Source: Exilispira sp.
Lineage (GTDB): Bacteria > Spirochaetota > JAAYUW01
NCBI GenBank assembly: GCA_012517545.1
Contig: JAAYUW010000144.1
Span: 1-35,390 of the forward strand
Direction: 5' to 3'
DNA length: 35,390 nt
Under the pieces are notes generated by a model. It was not told the origin of the DNA. It saw nothing but the letters and a program-made list of their open reading frames with translations, and made no database searches. Each line of letters opens with the position of its first letter. The first letter of the stretch is position 1. Positions 26,837 to 35,276 of this stretch are shown piece by piece. The translations under genes were made by a program, and so were the position numbers.

Positions 26837-27701
26837 CAAATTCTATCCTGGCTTCGTTAAATAAAGTTTCAACATAGTTATTGTATATCTCCAGGTTTAA
26901 AGCTTCTTCTAAGGTTTCTTTCAACTCCTCTTTAACCTGCTCAAAGCTTCTAGAATTGTCTTTTATATCGATGAGTTGAAATAAAGAAAAATAATCTTCG
27001 GTATTTAAAAATCCGATCTCACCAATTTTCATGTTTTTTATTTTTTCCTGCTCCAACTCTAAAAATTCTCTTAAATAGTAAAATTTATCGCTTGTAAAAC
27101 TTTCCACAGCATCACTTTTTAAAGATTGAATAATTTCGGAAAAGAGTTTTTTTGAGGATAGATTATCTTCAATTTTTTTTTGATTTTTAATGTAGTTTTC
27201 CCTGGTTAACCTTACAAAATTAACTTTAAATGATGGTTGCTCAACAAGCTCATCTTTGTGTTCATTGTAATAATTTAAAAGCTGTGAGTCATCAATATGT
27301 TCCTGAGGAATGACAAGTCTCAGCATTTTGCTTATAGTAAGTTCCATTTTTAATTTTTCTCTAAACTCTTCCAAAGAAATATTCCTATCACCAAGTATGA
27401 CTTCTAGTGGTAGATCCTGTCCAAACTGCTTTCTAAAATCATCTTCCTCTAAAAGTATCTCTTGCTCTGAAACTTCAATATTATTTTTTTGAGCATCTAT
27501 ATATATAAGCCTTTCATCTATAAGTGTGTAAAGTGAATCTGTCAATAGATTGAGTTTCTCTTCATCTGTTAACATAATCTCTGGATCATCTTTATAAACC
27601 TGATCCAGAAAGATCTGATAGGTCTGTTCAACATCATCGAGTGTTATAGAATAACCGTTAACAGCGCAAATTATCACTTTTTCCTTTGTATCTTTCCCCA
27701 T
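26805..27701 (-). CDS. SurA/PrsA-like chaperone without a signal peptide
   Basis: The order of parts matches SurA-N type chaperones: VNGYSITLDDVEQTYQIFL near the N-terminus, a helical core (about 30-150) with TISKMLRLVIPQEHIDD, then a degenerate parvulin-like region (about 150-240) and a final helix (SFEQVKEELKETLEEAL). Known SurA and PrsA proteins are exported, yet no signal peptide, membrane segment or lipobox is visible here, which suggests a cytoplasmic, trigger-factor-like use or a missed start. The ATG at 27701 has GGAAA upstream; a TTG at 27716 would add five residues and no signal. It begins 17 bases after the YhfC-like gene. Parvulin active-site residues are not recognisable. Confidence 0.65.
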   Translation of the reverse strand: MGKDTKEKVIICAVNGYSITLDDVEQTYQIFLDQVYKDDPEIMLTDEEKLNLLTDSLYTLIDERLIYIDAQKNNIEVSEQEILLEEDDFRKQFGQDLPLEVILGDRNISLEEFREKLKMELTISKMLRLVIPQEHIDDSQLLNYYNEHKDELVEQPSFKVNFVRLTRENYIKNQKKIEDNLSSKKLFSEIIQSLKSDAVESFTSDKFYYLREFLELEQEKIKNMKIGEIGFLNTEDYFSLFQLIDIKDNSRSFEQVKEELKETLEEALNLEIYNNYVETLFNEARIEFDEKNCKLLFR

Positions 27702-27718
27702 AAAATTTCCAGACAAAA

Positions 27719-28438
27719 TTATTTTTTACCTTCCATTTTTCTTTTTTCTACAAGTTTTTTTATTCTTTCATTTTCTCGGTTACTAGAGATTTTTTTTGTT
27801 TCACCTTTTTTTTCAGTGTTAAATCTTACAATGTTTGCTAAAAATAAGAAATAGATAAATAACAAAACTGTAACAATTATTGATATAAGAGTAACATTTT
27901 TCTGATTTTTTGCACTTATGTTTGCAAAAACTGAAAGACTATTTAAAATAGTGTCTATCAAAATTATAGGTATATAATAATAACCAAACTTTTTTTCTTT
28001 TAAACCAAAGGATATTATACCAGTTGAAGAAGCATGAAAAAGCACCTTGGAAATCCTCACTAAAAATTCAAATGAGATAAAGAATTTAAAGCCATAAGAC
28101 ATAACATAGGCTGAAGAGTAACTTACAGCTTCTGCAATACCTAACGCAGCACCGCTTAAAAAACCACCAATACAAATATTTGGCGCAAGCAAAGAAACAG
28201 CAAATGTTGATGTTCGCTGCATAAGAGAAGCTATGACACCATAAATTAGAGCTTGAATAATTAATGAATTTATCTTATAGAAAAATTGACTGTTCAAAAG
28301 GAAAGATTGAATTGGATATTGAACATAAAATATTAGCAATAGACATGCTGCTCCAAGTAAAACAACAAGTATATATCGAACTATTTTTAGATTGAAAAAA
28401 TTGATAAATTTTGATAATGCTTTTTCATTAACAACCAT
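27719..28438 (-). CDS. polytopic membrane protein, YhfC-like
   Basis: The protein has 239 residues with about seven membrane segments and a basic C-terminal tail (KKLVEKRKMEGKK). The segment LVRISKVLFHASSTGIISFG followed by LKEKKFGYYYIPIILIDTIL resembles the corresponding block of YhfC/PrsW-like putative intramembrane proteases. The usual upstream glutamate pair seems replaced (GIAEAVSY), so activity is doubtful. AAGGA lies nine bases before the ATG. It is the first gene of a four-gene operon with the SurA-like, NusG-II and Gx-transporter genes. The family call is tentative. Confidence 0.4.
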   Translation of the reverse strand: MVVNEKALSKFINFFNLKIVRYILVVLLGAACLLLIFYVQYPIQSFLLNSQFFYKINSLIIQALIYGVIASLMQRTSTFAVSLLAPNICIGGFLSGAALGIAEAVSYSSAYVMSYGFKFFISFEFLVRISKVLFHASSTGIISFGLKEKKFGYYYIPIILIDTILNSLSVFANISAKNQKNVTLISIIVTVLLFIYFLFLANIVRFNTEKKGETKKISSNRENERIKKLVEKRKMEGKK

Positions 28439-28756
28439 AATTACAATCCTTAATTTTTTTTACTTAAATATTGAGTTTGTAAGAGAAATTGATACTCCAA
28501 TATTTACATCCATGTATCTTGGATATTAAGTGACTATCCCTTATAATCAAAGGGAATAAACATTAAGTGAATAAGTTAGAATGCTGCGAATACTCTCAAT
28601 GTATTTTCTTCTTATCAATCTATTTTGCCAATATATTACCACTCTATTTGATTAACTTATCTCAACTAAATAAATTTCATAATAATGTGAAAAAATTGTA
28701 GTTTCAATAAAATGACAATAATAAAATTAATAAAATAATATCAGCATTAAATATCT
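28439..28756. other. gene-free stretch upstream of the YhfC-like operon
   Basis: It holds a hairpin flanked by direct repeats (28525-28570) and otherwise AT-rich sequence. TTGAGA boxes occur on the minus strand but none has a good -10 partner. No coding frame is supported. Confidence 0.4.
28525..28570. repeat. nine-base direct repeats flanking a small hairpin
   Basis: ATTAAGTGA occurs at 28525-28533 and again at 28562-28570. Between them TCCCTT (28537-28542) and AAGGGA (28550-28555) form a six-base-pair stem. The arrangement could be an operator with two half-sites or a tiny insertion with a target duplication. Confidence 0.4.
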
Positions 28757-29200
28757 CTATTTGCTGCGAAGCCTGGGAGAATCAAATGAAAAACCAGTTA
28801 ACTGGTAATCTGGATTCCCCTTTGTAAAGGTTAATGTTATTAAAACTGGTCCGGATTCATCTCTAAAACTTGCTGAATATATAACAATTATATTATTTTT
28901 AATCTGTTTGATACTCTTATATTCCACAGTTTTATCAATGTAAGGACCTATTGAGGAATAGACCTTTAAAAACAATTTTTCAAGGTTTTCAGGAGGAATT
29001 GAACTAAGAAAATATGTGCTAAAGTACTTTGCGCACTCCTGAAAATCATTATTAACATTAAAAAAAGACACAAGATCTTCTATTACTGGATTTGCAAAAT
29101 AAGCTATATCACTGTATTTAAGTTCTTCCTTTTCACAGGAGACCAAAAAGAACATCAAGATTAGCAAAACTAGAATCAAAGCTTTTTTATCAAATTTCAT
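28757..29200 (-). CDS. DUF3887-like lipoprotein
   Basis: The signal peptide ends in LVSC (C22). The mature protein of about 125 residues has the shape of DUF3887/NTF2-like domains: a helix with FFNVNNDFQECAKYFS, then PPENLEKLFLKVYSSIGPY, then strands ending NPDYQLTGFSFDSP. The function is unknown; such domains often sit in envelope lipoproteins and may bind a small ligand. GAGG lies six bases before the ATG. It stands between the MurC gene and the YhfC-like operon. Confidence 0.6.
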   Translation of the reverse strand: MKFDKKALILVLLILMFFLVSCEKEELKYSDIAYFANPVIEDLVSFFNVNNDFQECAKYFSTYFLSSIPPENLEKLFLKVYSSIGPYIDKTVEYKSIKQIKNNIIVIYSASFRDESGPVLITLTFTKGNPDYQLTGFSFDSPRLRSK

Positions 29201-29339
29201 TCAAGCCTCTTAAGATTCTTGCTTTTACATAAATAAAATCATGTATAAAAATGTCATATTTTAAAATAATTGCCTTTGCAAATATAATTGAATCACAATT
29301 TTACCAGCAGATCATAACGAAGAGTTCAAAATTAGCAAC

Positions 29340-31208
29340 TCATTTTTTTTGGGTTGATCCATATTTAGCAAAATAGCTTTTGGCAAAAGAGTCAATAGAA
29401 CCAGCTCCAGTGAAAAGAAAAACATTACTATTTTTATTTTTGATATATTCAAATAATAGATCGACATCATCGAAAAATAACGCAAATTCGTTGACCTTCT
29501 TGACTTTTTTGTAAAATAGTTCTGATGGCATCAATTTTTTATCTTTTGCTGTATCTCTTTGCTCATATATTGGTAATAAAATTAGATTCTTAATATCTTT
29601 AAAAAGAGATAAAAAATCTTTCAAAAATAGTCTTGTCCTTGAGTGTTGATGTGCTTGAAATATAAGCACTATATCCCTTTGAGGATATTTTGCCTTTGCA
29701 ATATTTATAAGCGTTTTTATCTCAGATGGATGATGGGCATAATCACTAATTATAATATTATCATTATTATCAAAACCTACTAGCTCAAATCTTCTTTTTA
29801 TACCATGATATTCTTTAAACATATTCTTAGTAGTTTTATTAAGATAACCTGAAAACAAAAAAAATAGATAAACTGCTGTAAAGTTTGCTGCATATTCTTT
29901 GGTTGGGAAAGAGATTTCAAAAAAATCCTTATCAACTATTTCAATGTTTTCTCTATCACAGACATTAATCTCCGCTTTAGGTGAAATAAAGTATTCTTCA
30001 TTTAATTTATTCTTAAGAACATATAGTGATAAATCTGGATTATCAATATTTTCGATAAAGAAATTTTCCAGACTCTTTGCCAGATCATAAAGATTACCTG
30101 CATCTTTTGATAAAAAAAACTTGTTTTTCAAGTTATGCATAAATTCTTTATTTATTTTCAATTCAAATGGTCTATTAACATTGTAATCGTAATGAAAGTG
30201 GCATATTGTCTTACTTGATATTTCTATGTCTTTAAGATCAGCAATCAAAGATTTGAGGATAAAATTTTCTTCAATTTCAAATCTAATCTTTTTTAAAAGT
30301 ATGTTAAATTTATCAGAACTATAAGTTACAAGTTTTCCTATATTTTTCGATAACAATGCAAAAAGGTATAGAGTTATTTCTTCTTTAGTCTCAAGTCTCA
30401 TGATCAAAAAACCATCTTTTATCTGTTCAATAAATGCAATAAAGGCTTTTAAATAATTGGCTTCTTTTTTATAATAGTCAAGGTGATCTACCTCTAAAGA
30501 AGGTATAATTGATGCTTTTGGAAAATAATTTAGAAAAGTTTCCTTATATTCGCAGGCTTCAGCAAAAAAAATATTAGTTTCGCCACCCGCAATATGACTA
30601 TTTACCTTATATTTATTCAAAATTGCACCGCAAAGAAAAGATACATTGATTTTTTCGAGCTTCAAATATGAAGATCCATGATCTTTATTCTTATTTTTTA
30701 AATCGCAATTTTTGATTTGTCTGTTTGATTCTGTAAGTATTTCACAGAGTATTGCTGTTGTAGAACTTTTACCATGAGTCCCACATATTGTTATGCTATT
30801 TGAAGTATTTACAAAATAAGAAAGTCCATTTCCGTACGAAAACACAGGAATACCTTGATTTAAAAAATAAGAAAGTTCACAGTTAGACTCCAAGACCGCA
30901 GGAGAATATATGACACAATCAATCTGGCCATTGTATTTTATGGCTTGCTCAATATTAGAAATGCTTTGCGGTGAAAAAATATGAATATTAAGAGTTTCAA
31001 GAGAATCTGTGATCATACTTTTATTTATATCTGAGCCAGAAACTAACTTTCCACTTTCTTTATAGAGTCTTGCTAATGCAGATAACCCTATGCCACCTAT
31101 ACCTATAAAATAAATATGTTTTGAAGAATCAAGAGTATTTTTAATAGGGACAAAGTTTTTTTCTCTCACATAAGATGGATTTTCAAATTGAAAATGAAAC
31201 CTGCTCAT
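29340..31208 (-). CDS. murC: UDP-N-acetylmuramate--L-alanine ligase (MurC) with a large internal insertion
   Basis: MurC adds the first amino acid (L-Ala) to UDP-MurNAc in cell-wall synthesis. The N-terminal domain has GIGGIGLSALARLY (36-49). The ATP loop is CGTHGKSSTT (about 142-151), followed by EACEYKETFLNYFP and LEVDHLDYY. The C-terminal domain has YHGIKRRFELVG and DYAHHPSEIKTLI. The protein has 622 residues against about 450-480 for the family. The extra 120 or more residues lie near 300-425, between the central and C-terminal domains. The usual G-x-H-N block before the AA helix is replaced by PTKEYAANFTAVY. The ATG at 31208 has AAAAGG just upstream; a GTG at 31223 is the alternative. 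Confidence 0.88.
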   Translation of the reverse strand: MSRFHFQFENPSYVREKNFVPIKNTLDSSKHIYFIGIGGIGLSALARLYKESGKLVSGSDINKSMITDSLETLNIHIFSPQSISNIEQAIKYNGQIDCVIYSPAVLESNCELSYFLNQGIPVFSYGNGLSYFVNTSNSITICGTHGKSSTTAILCEILTESNRQIKNCDLKNKNKDHGSSYLKLEKINVSFLCGAILNKYKVNSHIAGGETNIFFAEACEYKETFLNYFPKASIIPSLEVDHLDYYKKEANYLKAFIAFIEQIKDGFLIMRLETKEEITLYLFALLSKNIGKLVTYSSDKFNILLKKIRFEIEENFILKSLIADLKDIEISSKTICHFHYDYNVNRPFELKINKEFMHNLKNKFFLSKDAGNLYDLAKSLENFFIENIDNPDLSLYVLKNKLNEEYFISPKAEINVCDRENIEIVDKDFFEISFPTKEYAANFTAVYLFFLFSGYLNKTTKNMFKEYHGIKRRFELVGFDNNDNIIISDYAHHPSEIKTLINIAKAKYPQRDIVLIFQAHQHSRTRLFLKDFLSLFKDIKNLILLPIYEQRDTAKDKKLMPSELFYKKVKKVNEFALFFDDVDLLFEYIKNKNSNVFLFTGAGSIDSFAKSYFAKYGSTQKK

Positions 31209-31326
31209 AGATACCTTTTGCACGAAATAAAATTATTTTAAAAATAAGTTCTTCGCAAATAATTATTCGTAAATAAGAAAAGAACGAAAAAATATAGAAA
31301 ATAAAGTAAAAATCTAAATAAAAACT

Positions 31327-32400
31327 TCATAAAAATTTTTTAAAAACACTCTTAGCGGCTTCTATCCCTTTTTGATAAGCAAAATCTCTTCTGTCAAAGT
31401 CAAATACTTTCATTCCATTAAGATTTGGAGTAATAAGTATCTCACCACCTTTTAAGGTAGGAGCTAAACCACCACGCAATTTCAACATGTAAAAAATATT
31501 ATTGATGAATGAATAAACATCTTTTTCACTTTCTATAGGTAAAATTCTCTGACCAAAAGATTTAGAAGTTTCAATGATATCCTTTGAAAATTGTAATAAT
31601 CTATGATCTCGTAAAACAGATGATGTTTGATCAGTAGAACCTGAAACATCGATTATTATTATACCGTCATTATCTATATTGTGTGCAATATCAACACAAA
31701 AGTTGTCGAGGACTCCACCATCAGTTAAAAGAAAGTTATCTCTTTTGACTGATTCAATCATGAAAGGTATAGCAGCAGAACCGACTACAGCACTTACGAG
31801 TTCTCCACTTTTGAATATAATTCTATTACAGGTTTTAAGATCTGCAGAATTTATATATAATGGAATTTTAAGTTCTTCAAAATTATGTGCATCTATATGT
31901 TTTTTTAAAAATTTAGTCAATTTATCTTTTACTTTCTTTCTAACAAGCGGGTTAGTCCACTTTAAAGTTCTGAACATATCTTCGTTTATATACATAATGT
32001 CATATATGTCTATTGCTGTTTTACCATCAGCTATTAAGCTACCTGCAACAGCTCCTATTGAAGTACCTATTATCGCTACAGGATTAATCTTCAGGTCATT
32101 TAGAACCTTGAATACTCCGGCATGAGCCATACCTCTAGCGCCACCACCTGATAAAACCAATACTGGTCTTTCAGGTAACCTTTCTCCTTTATACTCAATA
32201 TTTGCATGCTCATAAATTTCAACTGGATAATTGTACTTTTCATTTAGATATTCTATATATTCCTTTATGGAAAAAGCCTTTGAAAGTAACTTATCTTTAA
32301 ATTCTTCTATCTGATCGTTTAAATCCTTCAGCTTAAGTTCACTGAGGTTCTTCATATTGTTAAGAATTAATTTTAAAGAATTCAAATTCTTTTTTTCCAT
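31327..32400 (-). CDS. patatin-like phospholipase (RssA/YchK-type)
   Basis: Patatin enzymes hydrolyse acyl esters of phospholipids with a Ser/Asp dyad. The oxyanion-hole segment is LSGGGARGMAHAGVF (about 83-97), the nucleophile elbow GTSIGA carries S114, and the partner D227 is in LTDGGVLDNF. The first 70 residues form a coiled-coil-like, Lys/Leu-rich extension before the domain. No signal peptide is present, so it probably acts at the inner face of the membrane. The ATG at 32400 has AAGGA upstream with good spacing; an in-frame start six codons earlier is less likely. Confidence 0.9.
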   Translation of the reverse strand: MEKKNLNSLKLILNNMKNLSELKLKDLNDQIEEFKDKLLSKAFSIKEYIEYLNEKYNYPVEIYEHANIEYKGERLPERPVLVLSGGGARGMAHAGVFKVLNDLKINPVAIIGTSIGAVAGSLIADGKTAIDIYDIMYINEDMFRTLKWTNPLVRKKVKDKLTKFLKKHIDAHNFEELKIPLYINSADLKTCNRIIFKSGELVSAVVGSAAIPFMIESVKRDNFLLTDGGVLDNFCVDIAHNIDNDGIIIIDVSGSTDQTSSVLRDHRLLQFSKDIIETSKSFGQRILPIESEKDVYSFINNIFYMLKLRGGLAPTLKGGEILITPNLNGMKVFDFDRRDFAYQKGIEAAKSVFKKFL

Positions 32401-32484
32401 AATTTTTCCTTGAATCATATAAATTTTTTATACTTAATTTTATAAAAATATACTAAAAAAACGAAAAGTTGTAAATCATAGGTT

Positions 32485-34671
32485 CTAAATTGGTTCAAAC
32501 TGCAACTTATAAAGAGTATAGTAGATTCCTTTTTTTGTTATTAGCTGACTATGATTCCCAGATTCCACTATTCTGCCATTTTCAAGAACAATTATGTTAT
32601 CTGCAGATTTAATAGTTGAAAGTCTATGCGCTATAATTATAGAGGTTCTATCCTGGATAAGATTTTTTATGGCATCCTGAATAAGTTTTTCTGTTTCAGA
32701 ATCGATATTTGAAGTTGCTTCATCAAGAATCAATATTGAGGGATCGAAATAAAGAGCTCTGGCAAAAGATAAAAGTTGTCGTTCACCCGCTGAAAATGTT
32801 ACACCTCTTTCCATAACCATCTGATTTTCTTTATCTGGGAGTTTCTCAATAAATTTATCTACATGTGTCATCTGACATACTTTATCAAATTTTTCTTTAT
32901 CAAAAGGAGTATTAAGGATAATATTTTCTTTGACAGTCTTAGAAAATAAAAAGACATCCTGCATGACTATTGCAATATTTTTTCTTAAAACTTTATATGG
33001 TATAGAATATAATGAAAAATCATCAATTAAAATTGCACCTTTCTGTATCTCATAAAAATGAGACAGTAAGGATATTATAGTAGATTTACCAGCACCAGTT
33101 TCGCCAACAATAGCAACTGTTTTTTTTGGTTGAATTTGAAAGGATACATCCTTCAGTACCCATTCATCTTGCTTATATGAGAACCAAACATTTTTGAACT
33201 CAACCAGACCATCAAATCGTACGGCATTTTCATAGTTTTCCCATTTCTTTTTTCGAAGCATTTCATTTTCAAATTTTACAATGCTCTTAGGATCATCTTT
33301 TTCCAACCTGACATCTGCATTATATACTGCAAGTATCTTTTCTCCAGCTGCATTTGCCGAAATCATAATATCAAATTTTTCGGAAAGATCGCCGATTGGT
33401 TCAAAAAGGTTGGCGATATATTGAGTAAATAGAAAAATTAAACAATAGGAGACAGTATTATTAAGTATTCCTCTTGCTCCAAAATATATGACTGAAGCAA
33501 CAGTAAACCATCGTAAAAAATCTATCAGAGGTCTAAAGACCCCATAAACGTACATCTGCCCAAGATTTGCCTTATATAATGAATTATTGATATTATTAAA
33601 TTTCTGGAAGTTCTTTTTTTCGGCTGTAAAAAGCTGTATTATTCTTATACCAGATATTGTTTCTGAAAAAAATGCATTTAATCTTGAAATTAAGCTTCTA
33701 ACCTTTCTATACGCATTTGCAGATTTTACCCTGAAAAGAATGGTCAAAACAACAATAAAAGGAAAAACTATTGAAACAGCAAGTGCGAGATATACATTCT
33801 GCCAGTACATGAATATTATAATTCCTGAAATTAAAATTATATCTCTAAATAAAGATACCAGAACTTCAGAAAATAGTTCGTTTAAGACCTCGATGTCATT
33901 TGTAACTCTGTTAACTATCCTTCCTATAGGATTTGAATCAAAGTAAGAAACATCAAATGTTAAAACCTTTGAGAAAAAATCATGTCTTAAATCTCTCATT
34001 GCATACTGTGAAAGTCTTTGAAGAATTATTGTCTGGTAGTACGTTGCTACAAATTGTATTACAAAGGCTAAAATTAAAAAAATAACTATTTTGCTTATAA
34101 GAGAAATATCATAATTCCTCACAATCAGTAATGATTTCAAATCCAGCTCTTTATATTGATCTTCTCTTATAATATATAAATTTTCAAATGCTGAAGCTTT
34201 ATTCTCTGCAACCAATTTATCCATCAAAGTTACAAATTCTGGTTTTTTCCTGTCTGTTGATTCGATAAGAACATAGGTATCTGCAGTTATAGCTTTATTC
34301 TCAGTCATTACCTGAAGTTCTGGTTTTGAAAAATAACGTAAATTCGCTTGAAAGATAAAATAGCTGTTACTATCAAGCTTAACACCTTTTTTTATTTGTT
34401 TAACCAAAAAAGCTGTTTTTTCTAATGGAAACAACTTTGACTCTTCTACAACCCCAGGATAAGCAATGTAACCACTTTTTACAACATATCTATCCAGAAA
34501 TATTTTTGATACATATGGTACTACAAGTGAAACACCAGAAATGACAATTATCAATAATAAACTGATAAATACATATTTTTTGTATTTCATTATATATTTT
34601 AATAGAAAAGAACTTACTCTTGTATCATATAATTTTTCTTCCACCTTAAAATCTTCACCGTAAAAATCCAT
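32485..34671 (-). CDS. heterodimeric ABC exporter subunit with canonical Walker B and degenerate signature
   Basis: This is an export subunit with a membrane domain fused to an ATPase (728 residues). TM1 is at about 33-57 and TM2 at about 190-215. The 130 residues between them form an unusually large extracytoplasmic insert. The ATPase has Walker A GETGAGKST (523-531), a degenerate signature FSAGE (626-630, usually LSGGQ) and Walker B ILILDEAT with catalytic E651. The neighbouring subunit has the opposite pattern, so together they fit a TM287/TM288-type heterodimer with one hydrolysing and one silent site. The substrate is unknown. AGGAAAAAG precedes the ATG. Confidence 0.92.
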   Translation of the reverse strand: MDFYGEDFKVEEKLYDTRVSSFLLKYIMKYKKYVFISLLLIIVISGVSLVVPYVSKIFLDRYVVKSGYIAYPGVVEESKLFPLEKTAFLVKQIKKGVKLDSNSYFIFQANLRYFSKPELQVMTENKAITADTYVLIESTDRKKPEFVTLMDKLVAENKASAFENLYIIREDQYKELDLKSLLIVRNYDISLISKIVIFLILAFVIQFVATYYQTIILQRLSQYAMRDLRHDFFSKVLTFDVSYFDSNPIGRIVNRVTNDIEVLNELFSEVLVSLFRDIILISGIIIFMYWQNVYLALAVSIVFPFIVVLTILFRVKSANAYRKVRSLISRLNAFFSETISGIRIIQLFTAEKKNFQKFNNINNSLYKANLGQMYVYGVFRPLIDFLRWFTVASVIYFGARGILNNTVSYCLIFLFTQYIANLFEPIGDLSEKFDIMISANAAGEKILAVYNADVRLEKDDPKSIVKFENEMLRKKKWENYENAVRFDGLVEFKNVWFSYKQDEWVLKDVSFQIQPKKTVAIVGETGAGKSTIISLLSHFYEIQKGAILIDDFSLYSIPYKVLRKNIAIVMQDVFLFSKTVKENIILNTPFDKEKFDKVCQMTHVDKFIEKLPDKENQMVMERGVTFSAGERQLLSFARALYFDPSILILDEATSNIDSETEKLIQDAIKNLIQDRTSIIIAHRLSTIKSADNIIVLENGRIVESGNHSQLITKKGIYYTLYKLQFEPI

Positions 34672-34769
34672 CTTTTTCCTCTTTTCCTATTTGTGTTTTT
34701 TGAAGCAAAAAATAATATACAGCACTTTTAAAAAAGCCAGATCACACAAACAAACTCGGTTATTAGAAT

Positions 34770-35180
34770 CTAAGCTTCTTTTTCAGCTTTTAAATCTTCT
34801 GCCAACCTTTGAAGATCGTATAATCTACTATAGTAACCTTTGTTTTTAATCAATTGGGAATGGGTTCCCTGCTCTATTATACTTCCATCTTCGATAACTA
34901 TTATATTATCACAATCTTTAACCGTTGAAATCCTGTGTGCAATAATTATTGAAGTTCTTTTTTCTATCTCTTTTCTTATAAGATTTAATATTGTTCGTTC
35001 GGTTTGAGCATCTACAGCAGAAAGAGCATCATCCAGTATCAATATCGAAGGTTCGCAAATAAGAGCTCTAGCTATCGAAACTCTCTGTTTCTGACCACCT
35101 GAAAGAGTTATTCCCCTTTCACCTATAACAGTGCTGTAGCCATCTTTCAATTCCATAATGTCTCCTTGAAAATATAATTC
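34770..35180 (-). pseudogene. heterodimeric ABC exporter subunit, C-terminal ATPase fragment, cut off upstream
   Basis: Only the last part of the ATPase domain is present: [30 protein letters not shown] and the H-loop IIIAHRIST. The signature is canonical, but Walker B has Asp where the catalytic Glu should be (D43 counted from the ATG at 35156), the mirror image of its partner gene. Walker A and the whole membrane domain are missing. The frame stays open only to 35180 and is closed by TGA at 35181-35183. An AAGGAG by chance precedes the ATG at 35156, so a short 128-residue product could be made. The loss probably reflects a junction with unrelated sequence near 35180, not a true short gene. 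Confidence 0.7.
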
Positions 35181-35183
35181 TCA

Positions 35184-35276
35184 GGGGCGGCTGGAAAAAT
35201 TTGTTTTTATTAGTATACATCTTTTCCTAAATTTTTCTAGCTATTTATCTGCTTGATTTTAAACATAGACCTGCTA
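35184..35276. other. junction zone between the exporter fragment and foreign-looking sequence
   Basis: It includes a locally GC-rich patch (CCGCCCC on the minus strand near 35184-35190). On the minus strand an ATG at 35220 preceded by AGGAAAAG starts a short frame (MYTNKNKFFQPP and onward) that runs across the junction into the exporter gene in the wrong frame. This would be the start of a foreign gene cut by the junction. Confidence 0.4.

Noticed and set aside
31679-32125. 148-codon plus-strand frame opposite the patatin gene
   Set aside because: It is antisense to the catalytic domain, with no start signal and no recognisable family.
33587-33946. 119-codon plus-strand frame opposite the ABC exporter gene
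   Set aside because: It is a shadow frame over membrane-domain codons with no ribosome site.
35163-35180. The frame reads ELYFQGD, close to the TEV protease recognition sequence
   Set aside because: It falls at the probable junction, in codons that also fit the ABC ATPase segment before MELKDGY. No other vector or tag sequence is present, so coincidence is more likely.
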